A stretch of 64,000 nucleotides of DNA, from positions 293,191 to 357,190 of the forward strand of contig JAFJTR010000028.1 in assembly GCA_022559985.1 (NCBI GenBank), read 5' to 3'. The notes under the pieces are model-generated. The model searched no databases. It saw nothing but the letters and a program-made list of their open reading frames with translations, and had not been told where the DNA came from. Made by a program: the position numbers and the translations under genes. This stretch comes from Parastagonospora avenae f. sp. tritici 18332-5 (lineage: Eukaryota > Ascomycota > Dothideomycetes > Pleosporales > Phaeosphaeriaceae). Of the stretch, positions 43,076 to 54,925 are shown piece after piece (the first letter of the stretch is position 1; every line of letters starts with the position of its first letter).

Positions 43076-45097
43076 ATGGCGGTCAAGCTCAGTAACGATT
43101 CCGAGAGTCAAGAGGAGGACATGAAGACGCCGTCAACGGAGAAAGACATGCCCACAAATGGATCGAACGGCGCGAGTGGCGATAAGTCACAGCTTCAAAG
43201 CAAGGGCAAAGGCGGGAAGGGCAAAGGCAAGCCTAAATCCAAGAGCGATGGCCAGAACAAGGAACGAATCCAACGACTAGATCAGCTCTACTCCAAGAAG
43301 AAGCGACAAGTCTACTTTGTCCCAACCCCAAAGTCAAATGTTGAGGTCGAGAAACCAGGTCAGATCTCGCACGTCGTACTCAAGGTACGGCGGATCATAT
43401 GCGACAAGGGATTTCCAACGGGCACCGAAATCGACATACGATCAACGGTACTCAAAGAGGCTCTTGCGGATATATTCGAAGGCGTTGAGGGCCTTCAGCT
43501 CAACGAAACACCGCCCATTATCAGCCCAGAGCTCCTTTTTCATGCTCGAGAGGGACTTGTGGACCGTGTCAAATCAGAAGAGGCAAAGCCTACCCCGAAC
43601 AAGACGCTTGTAGACGAGCTTGGCGTGGCTTTGCAGTACATATCCGAGGACTATGCATCTACACAAGCTAGTCTGACTTCGCTGTCAGAGCACGACGAGA
43701 TTACATTTGACCTGCTCTGGGCCTTGTTCCCTCCAAACACCACTGTCCACACCAAAAGCAACTTACTTCGAGAAGATCAGGTTTGTAAGTTACAGAAGGG
43801 CGAATATGGTCAACTCCCCAGTGGCGCGAGACTTTACTCGCTAGATGTCAGGTACATTTCGCATGATGGAGAGAAGCTAGGCTGGGTCCAAAAGACACTC
43901 CAGATCGGTCAATTTGAAGGCGCGAAGAAGGTGCACAACCTGTCCGTTGTTCCTCTGGATCGCCTGCCGACGAAAGATACTCTACGCACAGAGCTCACTA
44001 AGCGCGGCCAACGATACATTGAGCTTCTTGGAGCTCCTCGAGGAACGTACCAGGAGTACTCGGGGGCAGCAGTCGCCGAAAACAGGGATGTGGTCGTACA
44101 AGACGAGTATAAAAAGGTCGTCTTCCATGTCTCCGGTCGCATAATGCTCGACTCCCCGATTTTGTACCAACAGAACGAGTACACGGATCTTCTCAAACCG
44201 ACAGTGGATACGGCACTTGAAGCCTCAAGCATTCAAGAAGGTAACCTGCTGTTCTGTAACCACTACATCGGTGGCTTCGGTTTCCGCCAGAAGAAATGGT
44301 GCCTCTTCGCTATCAGCCACCTCGAGCCGATTGTGTGGAATCTGGACGCCTTCTCGAAACTAGTCATGGACACCCGCAAGCGCAATCTCATCCATACCCT
44401 GGTCAAATCGCATCGTAATGGAGCCGAGACGTTCGACGATGTGGTCAGCGGCAAGGGCAAGGGTCTTGTCGGACTCTTGAGTGGTAGTCCCGGCGTTGGT
44501 AAGACTCTGACCGCTGAGGTAATCGCTGAGGTCACGAAGCGTCCACTTTATATGCTCTCTGCGGGTGAGCTAGGCACACAAGTACACGACGTGGAGAAGA
44601 AGCTGGACATGGTGCTCGAAGTAACAAGGCAATGGGGCTGCGTCTTACTCATCGATGAAGCCGACGTCTTCCTCCAAGAGCGCGACGGTCTTGACTTGGA
44701 GCGGAACGCCATGGTCAGCGTCTTCTTGCGGCGGCTTGAGTACTTCCAGGGAGTTTTGATCATGACGACAAACCGGAAGCGGACTATCGACGCCGCCTTC
44801 GACAGCCGCATACACTTCAAGCTGCATTATGCCGACCTGTCAGCAGAGTCACGCTCGACGATTTGGAAGAATTGCTTGGACAATGTACCCGCTGGTCTCT
44901 CCAAGGAGGATATCGACGAGAATAACATCAAGCAGCTAGCGAGTCTTAAGCTCAATGGTCGGCAGATTAAGAATGCCATGGCTTGTGCGGTTTCTATTGC
45001 GGTGGAGGAGAAGATTGCGCTGTCGTTGGAGGGCATAAGAACTATTCTGGATATGGTGGTCGACCAGGAACACTTGGAGGGGGGTATCTCTGTATGA
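43076..45097 (+). CDS. AAA ATPase of the fungal DUF7025-type family
   Basis: Single-exon frame of 673 residues. A Gly/Lys-rich disordered start (G-K-G-G-K-G-K-G-K) is followed by a large N-terminal domain typical of fungal AAA proteins and a C-terminal AAA module. Walker A is G470-S-P-G-V-G-K-T477, Walker B is L524-L-I-D-E-A-D530, the sensor region is I-M-T-T-N-R, and the arginine finger region is F-D-S-R-I-H-F. Such proteins are abundant in Pezizomycotina and their clients are unknown. Cellular location is not evident; there is no membrane helix or targeting signal. Confidence 0.9.
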   Translation: MAVKLSNDSESQEEDMKTPSTEKDMPTNGSNGASGDKSQLQSKGKGGKGKGKPKSKSDGQNKERIQRLDQLYSKKKRQVYFVPTPKSNVEVEKPGQISHVVLKVRRIICDKGFPTGTEIDIRSTVLKEALADIFEGVEGLQLNETPPIISPELLFHAREGLVDRVKSEEAKPTPNKTLVDELGVALQYISEDYASTQASLTSLSEHDEITFDLLWALFPPNTTVHTKSNLLREDQVCKLQKGEYGQLPSGARLYSLDVRYISHDGEKLGWVQKTLQIGQFEGAKKVHNLSVVPLDRLPTKDTLRTELTKRGQRYIELLGAPRGTYQEYSGAAVAENRDVVVQDEYKKVVFHVSGRIMLDSPILYQQNEYTDLLKPTVDTALEASSIQEGNLLFCNHYIGGFGFRQKKWCLFAISHLEPIVWNLDAFSKLVMDTRKRNLIHTLVKSHRNGAETFDDVVSGKGKGLVGLLSGSPGVGKTLTAEVIAEVTKRPLYMLSAGELGTQVHDVEKKLDMVLEVTRQWGCVLLIDEADVFLQERDGLDLERNAMVSVFLRRLEYFQGVLIMTTNRKRTIDAAFDSRIHFKLHYADLSAESRSTIWKNCLDNVPAGLSKEDIDENNIKQLASLKLNGRQIKNAMACAVSIAVEEKIALSLEGIRTILDMVVDQEHLEGGISV

Positions 45098-46406
45098 GAT
45101 GCAAGGCAGGCCCAGAACTAGTAGAATGGATAAATTACAATACCAGCAATATGAGGCTTAGAGCCTTGAAATGGGTGAAACTCGCATACCAACGATCGCA
45201 GTGTACGAACCATAAACTATGACTACAACCGAGCCTGTACGCCCCCTTCGGGCAATCTTGCAGTTCAAAATGCATGACAGGCATCATGAGATGTATTTCT
45301 CGCTTCAGAGTCAAGGGATCATAGCGAGGTCAAAATTGGAGAGATGCTCAGCTAGATCAAGTCCCAGATTACGTATTGAAGACTAAATGGAGGCTGGAAA
45401 AATCCGAAAGGAGTTGCAATCCAAGCTTTAAATTGTGGACATGGTGGAGAAGCTCGAAAGGCTTAACGATGTTGAACATATCCCTGGCACTCGCATTCGG
45501 AAACCGTATTTTTTTTCTTCATGGAACATGTGCAGAATGTATGCATAGGTGGGTTTATGAGCGTACACTAGCACTTGATTCAAGTACAGACCTACAGCAT
45601 GAAGGCTAGACCTCTCTCTCACCGACACTTTCAACATTAGGCAGACTGTCATTTCAACCCCGAGTCAGTCCATCTCTATCCCAAACGACCCCACTATTGT
45701 TTACCAGGGTGGATTCCTTAAAGTGATCCGAGGCTGCCCATGGAGTGCCTGGAAGTTGCAATCGACCCGCAAGTCTCTCCGGGTCCCACTGATGTTAAAA
45801 ATGTTCCGAGTTCAGTTGAATGATGGCGGGCCGATTGATACTCCACCCGGTTGCTGTCTCTTTTGAGAAATTTGAGCGGGTCCTCGGGCAGCCTTGCAGG
45901 GCCTCGATAAATGCTTCAAATATTACAAATGGTTAGCTAAGTGTAGACAGGGCTTCTTCAGGGATAGATTCGTGATCGTATAGGCAAGGCTGGGGAATGT
46001 CGGATTGGTTGGGTTGCGGTGAGCTGTTTCGAGTCCTCCCCTGGTCTACCTGTAATTTTGTAGCCTCAGCAACACCCTGCACGAATTACTGGCAGGATTG
46101 CTGGTGTATAAAAAAAACATATAGACAGACCGAACGCCTTGAACAGAAAGAGTAACGAACGTTGAGAGGGTTTCGGCACCGGACGCTCATTGCCGGTGGC
46201 GGAAAACATGTCATGCTGCGGGAGCACGAGCGTCCCTGAGCCACATTGTGGCATCCTGGCGTGCGCATGCGCCTTATCGCGTGCTATCGCAGTTATGGAG
46301 CACGCGTCCGCCACCAGAGTCACTACACACTCTGTCACCATGATACCTACTCTAAGTGCACTGGTTCCCCTCTCATGATTTTGTCCAAGCCGCTCTCCGC
46401 AAGCCC
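45098..46406. other. Intergenic, nothing recognised
   Basis: About 1.3 kb, holding only short unsupported frames. No repeats or RNA gene recognised. Confidence 0.4.
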
Positions 46407-47615
46407 ATGGTGTCGCCAGCGTCATTTCTGAGTCCGATAAGCATATGGACCCCACAGCCAAGAATGACCAACAATGAATACGAAGCGTTCGCGAAAGCGA
46501 TATCGCGAGTGCTGGGATGGCTTTACTTTCTATGCTGGTATGTCCCTGCCCTCTTACTACATCGCGCCTTCTCCATGCTTGCCCGGTACAAACAAGCTGA
46601 CTTCGAAATCAGGAGCGCATCGTTCTACCCACAGCCCATCTCCAACTACCTCCGCCGGTCCACCATCGGCCTCTCTTTTGACTTCCCCACTCTCAACATC
46701 TTAGGCTTTTGGTGCTACACCATCTCCACAGCCTGCTTCATCTGGTCGCCTACGATACGCTCGCAGTATGCATACCGACACCCCGAAGCGCCCGAGACGA
46801 CGGTGCGATTCAACGACTTCCTGTTTGCAGCCCATGGCGCGGTCATGTGTGCTGTTATATACTCGCAGTTCTTTCCGCAGATATGGGGCTTTACAGTAGG
46901 CCGCACACAGAGACTTAGTCAGGTGGTACTGGGCATATTTTGGGGACTTGTGGCAGGAGTAGTGCTTGTGTCATTCATGGCTATGTTTATGGGCAGGAAT
47001 GGCGGCTACGATGCGAGCGATTGGGCATGGATTGATGTGGTGAGTACCCACCATATTGATACGTGAAGACAGGGACGCTCGCCATGTACTCCTTGTCATG
47101 CTTTGCTTGAGGTGCTTGCGAAGCCCAGCTCTGGTCTCGTGCCTCAGCTCACGGTCCGAAATCAGGGGTCGACGCAACCCTATGACAGAAGCGTGCTAAC
47201 AACCGGGCAGATCTATGCTCTGGGCTACGTCAAGCTTACCACCGTGTTCCTCAAGTACATCCCGCAGGCGTGGGTGAACTATAAGCGCAAGTCTACCGTC
47301 GGCTGGAGCATATACCCGATGCTGCTTGACTTCGCAGGGGGCTGGTTATCGCTAGCACAGCTGATCATCGACTCTGCTTTGCAGAACGACTGGACTGGCA
47401 TAACTGGGAACCCGGTCAAGTTTGGTCTGGGCAACATCACTATCGCCTTTGACATCATCTTCTTCCTTCAACACTACGTCTTGTATCGAAATGCCGAAAA
47501 GCACATACACGATGACGAGATGGGCGACGACCACGCATGGGTACCTGAGCGGGAACGACTTGTATCGAGTGAATCAGTCCGCGCACATCAGGCCATGGAA
47601 GGTCCCGAAGCCTGA
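46407..47615 (+). CDS. Cystinosin-type lysosomal/vacuolar cystine transporter
   Basis: Exons 46407-46537, 46613-47039 and 47211-47615 give 320 residues. The proton-coupled PQ-loop transporter exports cystine from the vacuole. Both PQ motifs are present: F-Y-P50-Q51 with following N-Y-L-R-R-S-T-I-G-L-S, and Y-I-P204-Q205 with K-R-K-S-T-V-G-W-S-I. The second repeat ends in L-L-D-F-A-G-G, and seven hydrophobic helices are visible. The second intron (171 nt) has a GCTAAC branch site and CAG acceptor. ATG 46464 (M-T-N-N-E-Y) is a good alternative start because family members usually begin shortly before the first helix. No lysosomal GYDQL-type motif is seen at the C-terminus; the tail is acidic. 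Confidence 0.93.
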
Positions 47616-49165
47616 CTCCAGTCGCATATAATGGGTCCCAATAATGTAGCTAGAGCGAATGTCCCATGGCATACAAGGACGCTGGGCCTTGGTAGGAACG
47701 CGTATGTACGTCAGACATCGAGATCAGCCTAGAACAGGCAAGACGCCAAACCAATGTGGCGCCGGTGAGATCGCTCGGGTAATGTTAGCGCGGCATATGG
47801 ACGTTAAACTTTCGCCAGATCGATCAACGGCGACAGCATTGGTCGGTAGCTTGCGTTCCGGCGACTAGCAGACGTTCCGCGATGCAGGACTCTGTCGAGT
47901 AACACCCGAAGGATGAACACCCTTTACAGGCTGCTAAGCCGATGTATTGTCGAAATTTAAGCACAAAAGCAATTCATCGCCGGCATGCGGCACGATAGTC
48001 AACACTAAGCTCGAGTTGCATGTCATCCCGATGTAGCCGACAATCTCACTAATGCAATGTCTATCAATGACCGCGGCATTTCATCTCTTTGACAGCTCGT
48101 CGTCTCTTGTGGTGGTGAGTGGCTCACTAGGCGTGACCCTTCTCCACACTTTACAACACATGTCGCACACACAGCTGACGCTTGTGTCGTGGTGCCTACC
48201 ATGATTCAAAGACATGCAGCATGCTGCACGCACTGTGGGACTGCTATCTGACCCTTTCGCTGAACTTTATTTCTACCAGGGCATGCACACTGCCCAGCGC
48301 ACACACTGAATGATTCAAGAAGCGACTGGTTAGGAAGCGTTCCTGTGCACGACGTTAAAGTCTCATCGCGCTCTACGAATTCCTCCATTCCTTTCTGGGA
48401 CTCCACATTCCCTCTTCGGGAGCGTCTGTCTCGGGAACGTGCTGTCTCGGGCGTGTGTACCGGCGCACTTTGTTTATCGCCTGATCCCCACAGGGATGAC
48501 ACGGACATGCTTGTCAGGTACGGCTCGCGTGCAGTTGACGGTGGACACGACTTCTTGAGTCGCAATAAGCGGGACACGTCTGAGACATCCTGGGGTCGGA
48601 TTCCACGCCAACCTCCTGATTTCCGTGAAACTCAACATCAGGATAATAGACTTTGGGAGCCTACACCTTCAAGTTTTGCTGTTGATCTGACCTGAGTGTC
48701 CGCGGCCTCAACTCCGCCAGCATTCCCTGTCCTTCGAAGCTGATTTGTGTTTTTAGCCAAGCGAGCGGTCTACCCGAACCGCAGAATTGGCCTTCGTTTA
48801 GCACCGATCGCTGGATCGAATCTCATCGTGCAACTCTTCAGACCGCGATTACCGATATATCGGCTGCTTTTGTCTAGCGAGGCAGAACCTGTCAGTCTTG
48901 TAAGCTCGCCGTCAAAGGATTTTCGGCGAGGCTAGGGGTGCAGGCAAACGTTGCCTCTTGTAGCATTAGTTTCACGCCGCGCTACCTGCCAGAACGTGTC
49001 AGCGTTGGTCTAAACATTCTGGTACGTTTGTCTTAATCTGGGATCATCGTCATCAGTCATTCCAAAGTCTTCGCCTCCACGCGCCTCCAATATCTCCTCG
49101 ATCCCCGGACACACATCACTCCTTCCATCCGTAGTGCGTTCAGGCACCCTTGACTATTCGTACTC
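47616..49165. other. Long intergenic region, nothing recognised
   Basis: About 1.55 kb upstream of the RGS-LOV gene. Short frames only, without features. It probably contains the promoter and a long 5' leader of the photoreceptor gene; light-response elements could not be identified by eye. Confidence 0.4.
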
Positions 49166-51810
49166 ATGTTCAAATTCAAGAAAAGATCTGCGCGTGTCAT
49201 AAAATCTATGCACAATTATTCGCCTTCGAGCCCCAGTGGAGCTACAAGTTCAGCCAAAATGGGGATCGCAGATGAGCACCATGCCTATGCGGACGATAGC
49301 GTCACCGCCAATGCGGATGCTGGCGCTGTCAACGAGCCACTGGTGTTGGACTTGGGGGCAATCTACGACGGATATGATAAAGTGCAGAGCCCCCCTCTCA
49401 CGCCGCCGCCTAGTCAGAAAGCAAGTCAAGAGCAACCAGACCGTTGGCTTTCAGACGACGAGCAAGATAGTAGAGTAGCTCCAGCACCAGCACCACCGGA
49501 CTTCACCAGGCGTGGCATTCATATACCTTCAAGGACCAGGTAGGTCATGACTCTATACCCAAACATTCTTTTGGCTAATAGTCGGTAGTTCCAACACCCC
49601 ATCTGCTAACAAGAAACGTCTGTCTATGCAACGACGCATCAGTGCGGACGCCACATCGCTGATCATGCCTCAAACACCTGAACCTCAGCAATACCCAGTG
49701 CGGGTTCAGTCAAGGACCCCTTCGTCACAGAACATCCACAGCGCTCAACGGCCCATGACCTCGTTGCGCAACCCAGAGCCAACTGTAATTCGCAGTTCCG
49801 CCGACTCTGTCATATCATACGAATCCTCGGCTCCGTCAATTGCAACTCAGCAACTTGGGCCGCTGCAGCAGAAAGTTCTCGACGATGACGACCGCCTCTC
49901 GCCATTGCTGGAGGATGATCCTGGGTCCTTCGACCTCGTTGCCCCAGTTGAGAATGAGAAGAAGCAAGCCTCGCTAGAAGACGAGTCAGAACGCTTGTTT
50001 TCCAGGCAGCATTTGCAAGCCATTTTCAACGACACTCCTTCGCTACTCCGCTTCACATCATTCCTCAGCACCACACGGCCGCAGTCCATACCGGTCCTCA
50101 TCTACTACCTCGACGCGCTAAAGGCTCTACGGGCTATCAGCTACGCCAATGCCGTGGCAGAAGCTCTGGAACCCATTGAGAAGCTCGAGTTCACAGATAC
50201 TCCAGCAAGGGCTACAGTCAACGCAGTCCTAGAGGAGAAAGCAAACAAGGCTTTCGACGTTTTGGTCAGGGACGACTTGCCAGCTTTCATCACACATGTC
50301 TTCACTCAAGTCGCAAGTATCAGTATCGCGAAACGCGTCACGGGCAACCTGCCTCCGATGCTGCGCGAAGCTAGTGAGGGATTAGCGGAAGTCTTCTGCT
50401 TGACGGATCCCTCGAGGACAGACAATCCAATCATCTTTGCTTCAGAAGGTTCGTAGTCCAGTCCCCGGGCCGTGGGACATGGCTGACACCGTGCAGAATT
50501 CCACCGCACAACACAGTATGGCGTCGGCTACGCGATTGGCCGTAACTGTCGATTCCTCCAGGGCCCGAAGACGAACAAGTCCAGTGTCGCTCGCTTCAAG
50601 GAGATGGTCACTTCGGGAAGGGAGCACAGCGAGGTGTTTTTGAACTAGTAAGGATATCCCACCATGCGGTACCCAGCAACATCTGACAAATCGACAGCCG
50701 CCGCGATGGCTCCCCGTTCATGAACCTCCTAATGACAGCACCCCTCTTCGACTCGCGCGGGACCCTGCGCTACTTCATCGGCGCGCAGATCGACGTCTCG
50801 GGCTTGGTCAAGGAGGGCACCGAGCTCGAGGCCTTCCAGCGCATGCGCGAGCAGCAGCAGAATGGGGAAACGCACGAGGAGCCTAAAGACGAGTTCCAGG
50901 AGCTCAGCAAGATGTTTAATAATACCGAGCTAGACATTGTGCGCAAGCACGGTGGTAACATGCACAGAGAGGTCGTGCAGGAGCAAGACGACAGCAGCAC
51001 GACCCAGAGCCGGCCGAGGGTGCTGATCCAGGATCAGAGCACGTTTGACCATGTAGAGGAAGGCCAGAAGTCGAATCCGAATGCGGATGGGAAGCTGAGT
51101 GGGCCGTACAAACATGTGAGTTTTTCTTGCGAAGAAGTTGTTATGCAATCGGACAGTGCTGATATGCGGACTAGTATCTCCTCGTGCGCCCCGCGCCTTC
51201 CCTTCGAATCCTCTTCTCCTCTCCGTCGCTTCGCGTCCCGGGTATCCTGCAATCGCCCTTCCTCGACCGCATCGGCGGCAGCACCCGTGTGCGCGCCTCA
51301 GTCGGTAACGCTCTGGCCGACGGCACGCGCGGCGTGACCGCAAAGATTCGCTGGCTGTCTCGCGCGGTCTCGAACCTTGACGACTCGTACGAAGAAGGGC
51401 GTCCACGCTGGATCCACTGCACACCCCTCCTCGGCTCATCAGGCTCGGTGGGCGTGTGGATGGTCGTCCTCGTCGATGAGGACAGACATGTCGCGCCCTC
51501 ACGCCGCTTCCGCCAGGCCCCGCCTATCGCGAGCGACGTGCGCAACGGGAAAAGTGGCGGCGCAAACAGATACGATGAATACGACGACCAGGAATATGGC
51601 GGCGGGTATGTGTCGCGGGCGGCTTCTCGCGCAGAGATGTATGGCCCCGGGGCGGTGCGACATGTCGCTGTCGATACGCTTCGCCAGCCGCAGAGTCCGC
51701 GGAGCAATGCGTCCATGTATGACCAGCGCGCAATGCGGTCGCCGAGTGCGTCGCTTCGGAATTATATGAATGGTGGACACAACGGGAGCACCGATACGTT
51801 CGACATCTAA
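49166..51810 (+). CDS. RGS-LOV blue-light photoreceptor
   Basis: Exons 49166-49539, 49589-50448, 50497-50647, 50698-51115 and 51175-51810 give 812 residues. The N-terminal 260 residues are disordered and Ser/Pro/Gln-rich. An RGS-like helical domain follows at about 261-370 (L-F-S-R-Q-H-L-Q-A-I, F-I-T-H-V-F). A LOV domain at about 380-500 carries the flavin signature G426-R-N-C429-R-F-L-Q, where Cys429 forms the photo-adduct with FMN, and later the core motif F-M-N-L-L-M-T-A-P with Y-F-I-G-A-Q-I-D. The family is known: fungal RGS-LOV proteins bind anionic lipids at the membrane in blue light and are thought to link light to G-protein signalling. The C-terminal 300 residues include a basic segment (R-W-L-S-R-A-V) and a Tyr/Gly/Ser-rich tail. 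All introns are GT-AG, and every junction restores family residues. Confidence 0.92.
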
Positions 51811-52079
51811 GCGCGCAAACAGGTCGAGTAATGTTTTCGGGTTTTAAAGGGCGCATACGGTTGGATTTCGGGTGGTGATGGGTTTTTTCTTATGTTCGAT
51901 TGATTTGCTGATACCCAGTAGCATAGCGCCCGTCGTTTCTAGTACATAGCATGATTACCTCTCTACACGGCCTTGATTAGCACATATTCACTCTTATGTT
52001 TTTGATATAACATACCTCTCGCCTCCTGCATCAGCTTATTCCGTCCTCGTTTTGATCAGACGCATCCTCTCGCCCCTCT

Positions 52080-52715
52080 TTACCAAACATCATCCGGCGA
52101 AACCGCCACATCCTCGCCATTCTCCCTCACCGTGCCCCTCTCCTTATCCCTCCCAAGCGGCTTCCGCATATCAAACGCATCCTCGCCATCATTGTAGTAA
52201 TCCTTGACGCGCCGATACACACTGTACCCCATCTTCCTATACAGCTCCTTTGCAATCTCATTGCTCGCGCGCACAAACAGGTCCACGAACCACGCATTCG
52301 CCGCGTCGCTGCTGCGCTCCAGCGCGCTCGACAGCGCCGTCGCATGGCCCAGACGGCGCGCGCTGGGCGCAACCGTCAGCGCGGTGATGTGTCCGTGCCA
52401 GGGCAGGTAGTTTGGGTATTTGCGGCCGGTAGTGGCCGGGGAGTAGGGGGTTATGGGCGCGGCGTAGGGGGAGGACTCGAGTTTGCCTAGAACTGTTTCA
52501 ATCCGTTAGTTCCCTTCATCTTCTTCATGGAGTATGTGCGGCGCACTGTAGCCCTCAATGTTGCCGTCGATGCCCTCGATGACTTGGCATAGCTCGGGCC
52601 ATTTGGTCAGGTATTCCATGTAGAAGCCGATGTTGTAGGTTTCTGTCAGGTGGTCGAGGTTGGTGCAGGAGATGCGCAGGAGGTCGTTTGGCCTCATGGG
52701 CCGGATTGTGGCCAT
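52080..52715 (-). CDS. NAT3: NatB N-terminal acetyltransferase catalytic subunit
   Basis: Exons 52547-52715 and 52080-52492 give 193 residues. The intron has GTGCGC and AAACAG borders and splits an Ile codon. Nat3/Naa20 acetylates the start Met of proteins beginning with Met-Asp/Glu/Asn/Gln, with the Mdm20 partner, at the ribosome. Visible: M-A-T-I-R-P-M-R (start), N-L-D-H-L-T-E-T-Y and Y-M-E-Y-L-T-K-W-P-E, then W-H-G-H-I-T-A-L-T-V and the acetyl-CoA motif R-R-L-G-H-A, then D-L-F-V-R-A-S-N and Y-Y-N-D-G-E-D-A-F-D-M-R-K. A further upstream in-frame ATG at 52739 adds M-R-S-P-R-T-P-K and is less likely. It is tail-to-tail with RGS-LOV and just downstream of RRN9 on the same strand. Confidence 0.96.
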
Positions 52716-52945
52716 TTTCGGGGTGCGGGGAGAGCGCAATGGCGAGTTTGCTGCTGGGTGCGAATGTTTGGAGTGTGACGATGCGGGGCCTGTCCGGCTC
52801 GCGTAAAGTTGCCAGCTGAGGGGTAAGTTCTGTACGTAGTCAGATCACCAGAAGAGCAGCGAGGATATTGTGAAGTCTATTTGTATATTCGTGAGAAGCA
52901 TTATACTTGAACGTATATGGGTATCGATTCGCTCTGGCTGCAGTC

Positions 52946-54877
52946 CTAGTCAGACTCAATAGTGACTGCAACGTCCTCACTTGCGCCATCAACTTGCGCC
53001 ATCTTCTGCCTCTTCTTCTCACTTCCAGCTCTCGACTTCCCTCGCTCTAACCAGCCACGCTGAGCAACAATCGGCTGTAAGAAACCATCAATGTGCACGC
53101 CGCCGACTGCCCTGTCTTCGTTCTCCGAGTCATTAGTCCTTGGATCGTAGCCATGAACTCTTCTGCAGTGTTCTACAACGCGATGTCGACTTTCAAAATC
53201 TTTCTCGTGGCCGTAGCAGCCGACATGAGGACAGCGCCAGGTGCCAATTGAGAATAGAGGGCGCTTTGGCACAAGCCTGCTAGCTGTCATATTTGGAGCT
53301 GGTATGGTGGATGGTGCATACTGCACTGGCTCGGGAATAGGCATTGCGGCGAGGTTTTCGTCCAAAGGTATGAAGGACATGCTCTCGCCGAAAAGAGTTG
53401 CACAACGCTGAGCAGCCCGGGCAATCACTCGTTCGTCCCAGCCTTTGACTGCGGCAAGCCCAAGCACTTCACTCCAGTCTATAAGCCCAGCTCTCACCGT
53501 CTCGTCGCGGGTGGCCGAGGGACTTCGCTCGTCTGCCGTACTTCCGGACCTGCTGTGCTTCTTGAGCGAGGGTTCAGCCTTGATGTCATCCATGGTCAGG
53601 TCATTATCAGAATCTGTGTCGCTATCGGAGGGTTTGTTCCTCAGTCGCCGACCAGCTTTCATCCACCCACGGCGAGATCGAACCGATGATGCACGAGAAG
53701 CAGGTCGAGAACTGTTTCTGCTTCCAGGCCTACTCCTTGACTGGGTCCGTGATGTGCGTTTCGGTGTCGGTCGACTTGATTCCATGCCAGACGTCCATTC
53801 GCTTTGAGAAGATCTTTCAGAGTAGTCCTTGCGCCCAAAATGATTAAGTCGAGTGCGCCGAATGGCAAGTGCGAGATCGTCTGCCTTCGCCAGAACCGAA
53901 TTGATCATCGGATCCAGGATCCTGCGTGCTTTCGCATCGTCTGCTAAGAAGATGGGCGTGGCGTGGACTACGCGCTGGGCTACTCTGCCTCGCCTTTTGC
54001 CTAAAATATGACCAAACTTCTCTTGCTCATCTTCTTGTGATTCGCCGTTGCCAGTTTCGAGATCGTCGTCATTTGCTTCAGTATCCGCTCTTGACATGGA
54101 ACGATGTGATCTTGCTGATTTGACATTTTTTGACCTTGACCTGCTCCGCGAACGTGCTGCACGATCAGGCTCGCGGACAGGCGCATCTGCTGTCTCCCTT
54201 GCGCGCCAGCGTTCTTTTGCATGCCGCAAGATTGTAGCGAGCATCTCATCGCGCAACTCCTCTCCGATTTCCTGCTCATCTACATTGCCAATCGTCCAGT
54301 CATCCGGCCTGCTATTAATCGTTCCGAGTACGGACTCTCTATGAAGCTTGGGTATTTCTGGCGGAGGTAAAGGCCACGCTGTCCAATCCTTAGATGGCAC
54401 CAGATTTGTCTGCATCTCTCCCGAAATATCGGCATACTGCAGCTCATCTCCCCTTTTCAGCCAGTGCTCGTTATTCTGCCAGCTTCTCAAGCTTGCCAGC
54501 TCCTGTGGTGGTCGTCTGACACGTTTCTTGAGAGCGTGCGCGTTGTACAGGTGCGCAGCGAGGTCCTGATTCTGTGTCTGGTCGAGAGACTCGGCGATCT
54601 CACGATCTGCAGCCGTGTATTGCCTCCATGTGTACCGCGGTCCTTGAAATCGATTGGGACGTGTCGGTTCATCCGATTCGCTCTCGGACTCGGACTGAGA
54701 CGTAAAGTCTGCTTCGAGCTCGGAGTAAGCATCTTCCGTATTTGGCGCATCTTGTGGAGTAGGTTCACGCTCTAGAGAGGGTGAGGGTCGCGTGCTAGAA
54801 TACTGTGATTGCTCAGCTTCGGAGTCAAAAGAAGAATCCGAAGGCTGTGCGGCAGCATCACCACCGAACAATGACAT
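52946..54877 (-). CDS. RRN9: RNA polymerase I initiation factor Rrn9 homologue
   Basis: Continuous frame of 643 residues from the ATG at 54877. The frame extends 7 codons upstream but with a TTG. In yeast Rrn9 is part of the upstream activating factor (UAF) that commits rDNA promoters to Pol I. The Rrn9-type domain is visible in the N-terminal third: G-P-R-Y-T-W-R-Q-Y-T-A-A-D-R-E, L-A-A-H-L-Y-N-A-H-A-L-K, and V-P-S-K-D-W-T-A-W-P-L-P-P. An Arg/Ser-rich stretch (R-S-R-S-R-S-R-S-K) and several basic and acidic clusters follow. The C-terminus has a C2H2-like finger (C-P-H-V-G-C, H-R-V-V-E-H-C, H) that yeast Rrn9 lacks. It is 228 bp upstream of NAT3 on the same strand. Confidence 0.8.
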   Translation of the reverse strand: MSLFGGDAAAQPSDSSFDSEAEQSQYSSTRPSPSLEREPTPQDAPNTEDAYSELEADFTSQSESESESDEPTRPNRFQGPRYTWRQYTAADREIAESLDQTQNQDLAAHLYNAHALKKRVRRPPQELASLRSWQNNEHWLKRGDELQYADISGEMQTNLVPSKDWTAWPLPPPEIPKLHRESVLGTINSRPDDWTIGNVDEQEIGEELRDEMLATILRHAKERWRARETADAPVREPDRAARSRSRSRSKNVKSARSHRSMSRADTEANDDDLETGNGESQEDEQEKFGHILGKRRGRVAQRVVHATPIFLADDAKARRILDPMINSVLAKADDLALAIRRTRLNHFGRKDYSERSSQSEWTSGMESSRPTPKRTSRTQSRSRPGSRNSSRPASRASSVRSRRGWMKAGRRLRNKPSDSDTDSDNDLTMDDIKAEPSLKKHSRSGSTADERSPSATRDETVRAGLIDWSEVLGLAAVKGWDERVIARAAQRCATLFGESMSFIPLDENLAAMPIPEPVQYAPSTIPAPNMTASRLVPKRPLFSIGTWRCPHVGCYGHEKDFESRHRVVEHCRRVHGYDPRTNDSENEDRAVGGVHIDGFLQPIVAQRGWLERGKSRAGSEKKRQKMAQVDGASEDVAVTIESD

Positions 54878-54925
54878 CTCGACTGTCCAAGATGTCAAAG
54901 GCGGTTGGTGGGCGAGACGTGGCTG

